NCBI GenBank assembly: GCA_012735455.1
Contig: JAAYHG010000177.1
Location: forward strand, 1 to 9,761
Source: Bacillota bacterium
GTDB lineage: Bacteria > Bacillota > DTU030 > DUMP01
Direction: 5' to 3'
Length of the DNA: 9,761 bases
Shown here one piece after another: positions 4,746 through 9,761 of this stretch (position 1 is the stretch's first letter; each line of letters starts with the position of its first letter). The translations under genes were made by a program, and so were the position numbers. The notes under the pieces were generated by a model that worked only from the letters and a program-made list of their open reading frames with translations, did not search any database and was not told the DNA's origin.

Positions 4746-6662
4746 ATGGACAGACTATTGGAGCGTGTCAATTCTCCTGCCGACCTAAAGAAATTCGACA
4801 TTAAGAGTCTTCAGTCCCTGTGCGATGAAATTAGACAAGAGATTGTTTCCACAGTTGCAAAAAATGGCGGTCACTTGGCATCTAATCTAGGTGCTGTAGA
4901 GCTTACCGTAGCCCTACATAGCATCTTTAACAACCCTGGTGACAAAATAATTTGGGATGTTGGGCACCAGGCTTACGCACATAAACTGCTTACTGGTCGC
5001 CAGAGGGCCTTTCGTACCTTGCGGCAAGCGGGGGGGGTAAGCGGTTTCCCTAAACGCACGGAGAGCCCTTATGACTTCTTTGGTGCTGGCCACAGCAGTA
5101 CCTCGATTTCTGCTGCCCTTGGGTTTGCCATTGCACGCGACCTTAAGCAGGAAACGCATGATGTTTGCGCAGTCATTGGTGACGGGTCACTTACAGCAGG
5201 CATGGCCTTTGAGGCCCTAAACCATGCGGGACAGCATAGGAAAAAACTGATTGTGGTTTTAAACGATAATGAAATGTCTATCAGCAAGAACGTGGGAGCC
5301 CTCTCCGCCTACCTAACACGTTTGCGTTCCGACCCGGGCTACTACCGCCTTAAGGACGACATTGAGTACTTGCTACGGCGTATTCCGGCCATTGGTTCCA
5401 AAGTAGCGCGCACAGCTGAGCGGGTAAAGGATGCCGTTCGCTACATGCTGGTGCCCGGTACCCTTTTTGAGGAACTAGGTTTTACTTATTTTGGACCACT
5501 GGATGGTCATGATTTAGGACTGATGCGAAATGTCTTTGGCCACGCACGTCGTCGACAAGAACCTGTTTTGGTACACGTGCTGACGCAAAAAGGGAAGGGC
5601 TATCTCCCGGCTGAGCAGAGCCCAGATTGCTATCACGGAGTGGGTAGATTTAACATAACTACCGGTATAGACCTAAGTACGAAAAAGGCCACCTACACAG
5701 ATGTATTTGGGGAATCAATGCTGGAATTGGCAGAGAAACATCCTGATCTAGTAGCAATTTCTGCTGCCATGACGCAGGGTACCGGTCTAACAAAATTCGC
5801 CCAGCGTTATCCAGACAGGTTTTTTGATGTTGGTATTGCTGAGCAACACGCCGTTACACTAGCAGCTGCCCTTGCGGCTGGTGGAAGGCGGCCAGTGGTT
5901 GCCATTTACTCAACATTTTTGCAGCGGGCGTATGACCAGATAGTGCACGATGTCTGTCTGCAGGGTTTGCCGGTTGTCTTTTGCCTAGACAGAGCCGGGT
6001 TAGTAGGGGAAGATGGTGCCACGCACCAAGGGTTGTTTGATCTGGCTTACCTGCGCCATATACCAAACATAACGGTACTTGCCCCACGTGATGCAGGTGA
6101 ACTAAAGCGAATGCTCGGCTTAGCTCTTGCCCAAGCGGGCCCAGTTGCCATTCGCTATCCCCGTACAGAGGCTGAGGAACCCTACGTTATGGAAACGGAA
6201 GCTGCCTGGGGCCAAGGCGAAGTCCTCAAGGAGGGTCGCGATGGCATGGTCCTGGCCATCGGCAGTACCGTTCTACCTAGTCTTAGAGCAGCGCGCTCTC
6301 TCCAAAGTAGTGGTCTAAACATTGGTGTAACCGATGTGCGCTTTGTTAAACCACTCCCTAAAGAACTGCTTCTTCAGCAGGCGAAGCGCTACGAGAAGCT
6401 GATAACAGTGGAAGATCACGTCTTAGCAGGAGGCTTTGGCAGCGCAGTACTTGAGCTTTTGAGCGATAATGGGCTCACAGTCCCGCTTAAGCGCCTTGGT
6501 GTTCCGGACGTGTTTGTTGAGCATGCCCGGCGAACTGAACAACTGGCGCAGCTGGGACTAGATGAAGATGGGATCAAACAGTCACTACAGCGCTTCTTTG
6601 GTGCAAAAGGTATGCTGCCGTCGTCTCTCAGGGTACAGGTGGCCCAAGGGCATGGATGCTAA
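4746..6662 (+). CDS. dxs: 1-deoxy-D-xylulose-5-phosphate synthase
   Basis: A 638-residue thiamine diphosphate enzyme, normal length, catalysing the first step of the MEP isoprenoid pathway from pyruvate and glyceraldehyde 3-phosphate in the cytoplasm. Visible features: GGHLASNLG (41-49, catalytic-site His43), DVGHQAYAHK (71-80), the ThDP/Mg motif GDGSLTAG (145-152) ending in VLNDNEMSI (171-179), DGHD (253-256), the transketolase-type VGIAEQHAV (362-370, with Glu366 that activates ThDP), CLDRAGLVGEDGATHQG (413-429, substrate-binding Arg and His), and a C-terminal domain from about 500. The binding site GGAGG (4733-4737) overlaps the end of oapA, 5 bases before this gene, so the two are coupled. 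The stop overlaps the tlyA start by 11 bases. With ispA it defines the isoprenoid theme of the operon. Confidence 0.98.
   Translation: MDRLLERVNSPADLKKFDIKSLQSLCDEIRQEIVSTVAKNGGHLASNLGAVELTVALHSIFNNPGDKIIWDVGHQAYAHKLLTGRQRAFRTLRQAGGVSGFPKRTESPYDFFGAGHSSTSISAALGFAIARDLKQETHDVCAVIGDGSLTAGMAFEALNHAGQHRKKLIVVLNDNEMSISKNVGALSAYLTRLRSDPGYYRLKDDIEYLLRRIPAIGSKVARTAERVKDAVRYMLVPGTLFEELGFTYFGPLDGHDLGLMRNVFGHARRRQEPVLVHVLTQKGKGYLPAEQSPDCYHGVGRFNITTGIDLSTKKATYTDVFGESMLELAEKHPDLVAISAAMTQGTGLTKFAQRYPDRFFDVGIAEQHAVTLAAALAAGGRRPVVAIYSTFLQRAYDQIVHDVCLQGLPVVFCLDRAGLVGEDGATHQGLFDLAYLRHIPNITVLAPRDAGELKRMLGLALAQAGPVAIRYPRTEAEEPYVMETEAAWGQGEVLKEGRDGMVLAIGSTVLPSLRAARSLQSSGLNIGVTDVRFVKPLPKELLLQQAKRYEKLITVEDHVLAGGFGSAVLELLSDNGLTVPLKRLGVPDVFVEHARRTEQLAQLGLDEDGIKQSLQRFFGAKGMLPSSLRVQVAQGHGC
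6637..6642 (+). promoter_or_regulatory. Ribosome binding site deciding the tlyA start
   Basis: AGGTGG, 9 bases before ATG 6652, inside the end of dxs. It supports ATG 6652 over the upstream in-frame ATG at 6562, which would add 30 residues before the S4 domain and overlap dxs by about 100 bases. Confidence 0.6.
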
Positions 6663-7443
6663 ACGCTTGGATGTATTGCTAGTGGAGAAAGGACTCGCGC
6701 CGACGCGCGAACGCGCCCAGGCCCGGATTATGGCCGGTGACGTGAGGGTAAACGGCTCTCGGGTAGTCAAGGCTGGGGCAAGGGTACCGATCGACGCCGA
6801 AATTATGCTTACTGGATCGGACCTCCCTTATGTAAGTCGAGGAGGCCTTAAGCTTGAAAAGGCTATAGCTTCCTTTAACATTAACCTTGCTGGCAAGGTT
6901 CTCTTGGATGTAGGCGCATCTACAGGGGGGTTTACCGACTGTGCCCTCCAACATGGGGCTGCACGCGTGTACGCTGTGGATGTGGGCTATGGGCAGTTGG
7001 CCTGGAAACTGCGCCAGGATGAGCGTGTGGTGGTTATGGAGCGAACCAACATAAGACACCTGCAGCCGGAGCAACTGATGCCTAGACCCAATATAGCCAG
7101 CATTGATGTTTCATTTATATCACTGTATATGGTAATACCCAAAGTGGTTTCTCTCCTTACGGGGGCCAGAGAGATTTTGGCCTTGGTGAAGCCGCAGTTT
7201 GAAGTTGGTAAAGGAAGGGTTGGTAAGGGCGGGGTAGTGCGCAACCCCGCCCTGCATGAGCAGGTCCTGTCGGATGTAATGGCCATGGTTGGCGAGTACC
7301 TCACTTGTTGCGGCCTGGACTTCTCTCCGGTGAAGGGTGCAAAGGGCAATATTGAGTACCTACTATACGCACGTTCTGGACCATCTGTACCCCTTCCTCG
7401 TGTGACTGAAATAGTTGCAACCGCACACGCCAGCCTCGGGTAG
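6652..7443 (+). CDS. tlyA: TlyA-family rRNA 2'-O-methyltransferase (S4 + FtsJ-like domains; YqxC type)
   Basis: A 263-residue protein from ATG 6652, the family's usual length. An S4 RNA-binding domain covers about 4-60 (RLDVLLVEKGLAPTRERAQ at the start). The linker contains YVSRGGLKLEKA (60-71). The Rossmann methyltransferase domain has DVGASTGGFTDC (86-97) for S-adenosylmethionine, SIDVSFISL (150-158), LVKPQFE (178-184) and KGNIEYLL (231-238), giving the Lys67-Asp152-Lys180-Glu235 set expected of 2'-O-methyltransferases. TlyA methylates cytidines in 16S and/or 23S rRNA; in mycobacteria loss causes capreomycin resistance. Some homologues have been described as haemolysins, a label I would not use here. 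Start choice rests on the S4 domain position and AGGTGG upstream. It overlaps dxs by 11 bases and is followed by an 84-base gap. Confidence 0.94.
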   Translation: MDAKRLDVLLVEKGLAPTRERAQARIMAGDVRVNGSRVVKAGARVPIDAEIMLTGSDLPYVSRGGLKLEKAIASFNINLAGKVLLDVGASTGGFTDCALQHGAARVYAVDVGYGQLAWKLRQDERVVVMERTNIRHLQPEQLMPRPNIASIDVSFISLYMVIPKVVSLLTGAREILALVKPQFEVGKGRVGKGGVVRNPALHEQVLSDVMAMVGEYLTCCGLDFSPVKGAKGNIEYLLYARSGPSVPLPRVTEIVATAHASLG

Positions 7444-7527
7444 AATTGTCCTGCAGGCGAGGCTTAATAGGTTGCAGAGCCGCTAATAACATCAGCTGCC
7501 CCGATAGAGCTGAGTGGAGGGGTAACA

Positions 7528-8052
7528 GTGACTCGTGGCGACACCTTTGCTTTAGGAATTATTATCGCTCTTTTCTCTGTTTATGCTGTCTCAAACCGCC
7601 TCAAGAAGAGTCTATACCGCCGCCGTTGGGCAAATGCCAAGCGGGCTGAGATAAAGGCTGCCAGACTATTACATCAAGCTGGGTTTCATATTATACGACG
7701 ACAACCTACTGCGAAGTCTTTACTTTATGTTGATGGTACTCCTAAGACAACTACCATCCGGGCTGACTTTTTAGCACGCCGTGGTTTTTTTACTTATGTC
7801 GTAGAAGTCAAGAGTGGCCGCAGTGCATCCCAGCTTAGAGCTAAGACGCGTAGGCAACTCTTGGAGTACCAGTTGGCTTTTCGGCCACACGGAATAGTGT
7901 TTGTAGATATGGCACAAGAGAGACATAGGGAGATAGTTTTCGGGCCCCGTATTACTTTTAGCAGCATACTCCCCCTGAGCCTCTACTTTATAGTCGCCCT
8001 GTTGCTCGGTGGGGCTGCTGGGTATTTTTGGGGTAAGGGGACATGGCTGTGA
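7528..8052 (+). CDS. Membrane-anchored PD-(D/E)XK nuclease-like protein, function unknown
   Basis: A 174-residue protein I cannot assign to a named gene. Residues 6-22 form a likely membrane helix followed by a very basic stretch (NRLKKSLYRRR), and 148-168 form a second helix near the C-terminus, so a soluble domain of about 120 residues is held at the membrane, probably on the cytoplasmic side. That domain has the order of a restriction-endonuclease fold: Glu41 in an AEIKAARLL helix, GFHIIRRQ, Asp80 (IRAD), then VVEVKSG with Glu93 and Lys95, and RRQLLEYQ with Q110-x-x-x-Y114. This is the E..D..ExK layout of YraN/NERD-like and RecB/Cas4-like nucleases, and all visible catalytic positions are kept. 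The GTG start has GGAGGGG at 7516-7522, and the stop overlaps nadK by 10 bases. Nuclease activity is inference. Some role in DNA processing would fit xseAB and recN in the same array. Confidence 0.8.
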   Translation: MTRGDTFALGIIIALFSVYAVSNRLKKSLYRRRWANAKRAEIKAARLLHQAGFHIIRRQPTAKSLLYVDGTPKTTTIRADFLARRGFFTYVVEVKSGRSASQLRAKTRRQLLEYQLAFRPHGIVFVDMAQERHREIVFGPRITFSSILPLSLYFIVALLLGGAAGYFWGKGTWL

Positions 8053-8945
8053 ATATCCGGCAAATAGCACTTATCGTAAACAAGAACAAGACGGCAGCCC
8101 GTAAAGTGGGGCAGTACATTGTAAGCTACTGCCTTGAGCAGGGATTAATCATCCATATGTTACCAGCAGATGCATCTCACTTGGGTTTCCCAGAACTAAC
8201 ATTACCCCTTACAGATCTTAAAGACAGTTCTGACCTAGTAATCTCTTTAGGGGGTGACGGAACCCTTTTGGGGGCCGCCCGTCTTTTTGCTGAAAAAGGG
8301 GTACCGGTACTTGGGGTCAACCTTGGTCATCTCGGATTCCTTACCGCAGTAGAACCTGAGCACCTAGATGAGGCCTTAGAGCGAGTGGTAACTGGGCAAT
8401 TTACTATTGACCAACGCACCCTCCTAAAGGCAATCTTGATTCGCCGGGGACAAATCATTGAAGAAGCATTGGCCTTAAACGAGATTGTTATTACGAAAGG
8501 CGCTTTCGCCCGCATAATCAAAGTCTCCTGCTATATAGATGACGAGTATCTGACCACCTATCCCGGCGACGGAATCATAGCTGCCACGGCGACAGGGTCT
8601 ACTGCTTACTCCCTCTCGGCAGGTGGTCCTATTCTGAACCCGGCCTTAGATTGCATGGTTATTACGCCCATCTGTCCCCACAGTCTTTCTGCTCGCAGCA
8701 TCGTTATATCAGGCAAAGAGACCCTGCGTGCCACGATATCTTCTAGTCATGATGACATGATGCTTACCGTGGACGGTCAAAAGGGCTATGATCTAGAACC
8801 TAATGATAGTGTCGTTGTAACACCGGCTCACTTTAAAGCCAAGCTGGTTAGAATGCCCGGCCAAGGATTCTATCGCATCCTTCGCACACGCTTGCGGGAT
8901 ACACCCCTTGTTGAAGAGACAGACAGTGACGACGGTATTCGTTGA
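8043..8945 (+). CDS. nadK: NAD kinase (ATP or polyphosphate)
   Basis: A 300-residue cytoplasmic enzyme phosphorylating NAD to NADP, normal in length. Signature segments: SLGGDGTLL (68-76, phosphate donor and catalytic GGDG), GVNLGHLGFLT (91-101), NEIVI (146-150, the NE motif), YPGDGIIAATATGSTAYSLSAGGPI (173-197) with the GDG and TGSTAYS motifs that bind NAD, and ITPICPHSLSARSIV (207-221). The remainder is the beta-sandwich C-terminal domain (LTVDGQ near 240), with an acidic tail. The ATG is preceded by GGGGTAAGGGG (8030-8040) and overlaps the upstream nuclease-like gene by 10 bases. NADP supply serves the reductive step of the MEP pathway and many others. Nothing unusual is seen. Confidence 0.97.
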   Translation: MAVNIRQIALIVNKNKTAARKVGQYIVSYCLEQGLIIHMLPADASHLGFPELTLPLTDLKDSSDLVISLGGDGTLLGAARLFAEKGVPVLGVNLGHLGFLTAVEPEHLDEALERVVTGQFTIDQRTLLKAILIRRGQIIEEALALNEIVITKGAFARIIKVSCYIDDEYLTTYPGDGIIAATATGSTAYSLSAGGPILNPALDCMVITPICPHSLSARSIVISGKETLRATISSSHDDMMLTVDGQKGYDLEPNDSVVVTPAHFKAKLVRMPGQGFYRILRTRLRDTPLVEETDSDDGIR

Positions 8946-8952
8946 GAGCGAG

Positions 8953-8958
8953 AGGAGG
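8953..8958 (+). promoter_or_regulatory. Ribosome binding site deciding the argR start
   Basis: A perfect AGGAGG with 7 bases to TTG 8966. The in-frame ATG at 8960 is only 1 base away, and the TTG at 8942 lies upstream of it, so 8966 is the best-supported start. Confidence 0.7.
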
Positions 8959-8965
8959 AATGAGC

Positions 8966-9418
8966 TTGAAAGTACGACGACAAATGAAAATACTTGAGCT
9001 CATCAGCAGCCAGGATATCGAAACGCAGGAAGAACTGGCACAGCTTTTGCGCCAGAGCGGCTTCGAGGCTACCCAGGCTACCGTATCGCGAGACATCAAA
9101 GAGCTGCGTCTAATCAAAGTACCCAGTGGGGATGACCGGTATCGCTACGCTTTGCCCCCGGAGTTACCAAGAGGCACTATGGAGCCCCGAATGCGACGTA
9201 TTCTACGGGAGTCAGTGATTAGTGTAGATAGCAGCCAGAATCTTATTGTTATCAAAGCCTTGCCAGGTTCTGCTCAAGCAGTGGGGTCGGCCATAGACGG
9301 CCTGGACTGGGATGATATAATTGGTACGGTAGCGGGTGATGATACGGTCTTGATCGTGGTCAAAGAAGTTGATCGTGTTGCAGCGGTAGTTAGCGGATTG
9401 GAAGACCTGATGAGTTAG
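8966..9418 (+). CDS. argR: Arginine repressor ArgR (AhrC type)
   Basis: 150 residues from TTG 8966, typical for the family (149-157). The N-terminal winged helix-turn-helix (about 1-65) begins KVRRQMKILELI and contains ATQATVSRDIKELRLIKV (35-52), whose Ser41-Arg42 pair is the DNA-contacting signature. The C-terminal domain (about 78-150) carries SQNLIVIKALPGSAQAVG and IIGTVAGDDTVLIV (118-131), the arginine-binding, hexamer-forming region with the GDD motif (124-126). Arginine-bound hexamers repress arginine biosynthesis genes and activate catabolic ones in Bacillus and clostridia. Its place between nadK and recN is the standard firmicute order, not an arginine operon. It starts 20 bases after nadK, and its last bases form part of the recN binding site. 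Confidence 0.96.
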   Translation: MKVRRQMKILELISSQDIETQEELAQLLRQSGFEATQATVSRDIKELRLIKVPSGDDRYRYALPPELPRGTMEPRMRRILRESVISVDSSQNLIVIKALPGSAQAVGSAIDGLDWDDIIGTVAGDDTVLIVVKEVDRVAAVVSGLEDLMS

Positions 9419-9429
9419 GAGTGGTAGTT

Positions 9430-9761
9430 GTGCTCCAAGCCATCACCATTCATAACTTTGCACTAATCCACAACCTTTCATTGGAACTTGAATCTGGCCT
9501 TAACGTGCTAACAGGAGAGACAGGGGCCGGGAAATCTATCATTATTGACGCTCTAGGTGTTGCTTTGGGAGGGCGGGCTTCTTCGGAGTATGTGCGTAGC
9601 GGCGCCAACAGCGCACGGGTTGAGGTAGCCTTCTCTTTACCACCCGATCATCCTGTTTTCCAGGTCCTTGAAGCACTAGGACTCGGCTCTGGAGAGGAAG
9701 AACTAGTGCTGGGCCGCGAGATACATATTCAAGGTCGTAATCTGCGCCGTGTTAATGGCAA
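9430..9761 (+). CDS. recN: DNA repair protein RecN, 3' end cut off
   Basis: The first 110 codons of an SMC-like ATPase that gathers and protects double-strand breaks early in recombinational repair; the full protein is about 550-570 residues. LQAITIHNFALIHNLSLELESG is the typical RecN beginning, and LNVLTGETGAGKSIIIDAL (24-42) contains the Walker A motif GETGAGKS (29-36). The LGGRAS and LVLGREI segments also fit. The start is GTG 9430, with AGGAG at 9417-9421 overlapping the argR stop. The coiled-coil middle and the Walker B half lie beyond the window. It probably belongs to the same transcript as argR. Confidence 0.96.
   Translation, partial: MLQAITIHNFALIHNLSLELESGLNVLTGETGAGKSIIIDALGVALGGRASSEYVRSGANSARVEVAFSLPPDHPVFQVLEALGLGSGEEELVLGREIHIQGRNLRRVNG

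Noticed and set aside
6562..6651. Upstream ATG giving tlyA 30 extra residues
   Set aside because: The extension precedes the S4 domain, overlaps dxs by about 100 bases, and ATG 6652 has a better-placed AGGTGG.
7444..7527. Possible promoter in the 84-base gap before the nuclease-like gene (TTGTCC 7446-7451 with TTAATA)
   Set aside because: The -10 match and spacing (12 bases) are poor; the gap shows only a binding site.
7446..7649. 67-codon plus-strand open frame overlapping the start of the nuclease-like gene
   Set aside because: It has no binding site and no motif, and it overlaps a better-supported gene in another frame.
77..8305. GGTACC occurs 8 times (77, 2981, 4067, 4483, 5457, 5778, 6783, 8300), more than chance at even composition would give
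   Set aside because: The sites are scattered mostly inside coding sequence, with no spacing pattern or flanking conservation; probably codon and composition bias. A genome-wide count would settle it.
8942..8965. Earlier argR starts (TTG 8942, ATG 8960)
   Set aside because: AGGAGG at 8953-8958 lies downstream of the first and only 1 base from the second; TTG 8966 has a 7-base spacer and gives the usual N-terminus.

Overview
The window is one uninterrupted plus-strand gene array from a Gram-positive, clostridia-type firmicute, probably a spore former. The order fits: xseA-xseB-ispA, then dxs-tlyA-nadK-argR-recN, is the classic firmicute operon that usually runs on towards spo0A. Starts are often TTG or GTG, ribosome binding sites are strong AGGAGG/GGAGG types, and base composition looks mid-range. 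I cannot name the genus. No insertion sequence, tRNA, rRNA, CRISPR array or convincing intrinsic terminator is visible.

Layout. Positions 2-619 hold the 3' part of a TsaD/Kae1-like paralogue. Positions 612-2074 encode both subunits of exonuclease VII. Positions 2075-2968 encode a farnesyl diphosphate synthase-type enzyme, followed by a divergent PAP2-family membrane protein (2989-3426). Then comes a 729-base stretch without a credible protein gene (3427-4155). It is not empty: it carries a promoter-like element and a very large structured RNA that I identify as OLE RNA (ornate, large, extremophilic). Directly downstream is a four-helix membrane protein with a D-x-x-x-D motif, the OLE partner OapA (4156-4740). 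The array continues with dxs, tlyA, a membrane-anchored PD-(D/E)XK nuclease-like protein of unknown role, nadK, argR and the 5' part of recN, which runs off the window.

How the genes fit together. dxs and ispA bracket isoprenoid synthesis (DXP entry step and C15 prenyl diphosphate). The PAP2-like protein between them could act on lipid or prenyl phosphates. OLE RNA and OapA form a membrane ribonucleoprotein that in Bacillus halodurans is tied to tolerance of cold, short-chain alcohols and Mg2+; here it lies inside the isoprenoid block. xseAB, recN and possibly the nuclease-like protein serve DNA repair or processing. tlyA modifies rRNA, nadK makes NADP and argR senses arginine. Very short gaps and overlaps imply extensive translational coupling.

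The main discovery-type signal is the OLE RNA with its closing 10-bp long-range helix, two GNRA hairpins, and a self-complementary GGGCCC loop that might serve dimerisation. Secondary points are a Val in the first Asp-rich motif of IspA, the unassigned membrane nuclease, and the TsaD-like paralogue lacking a signature His.
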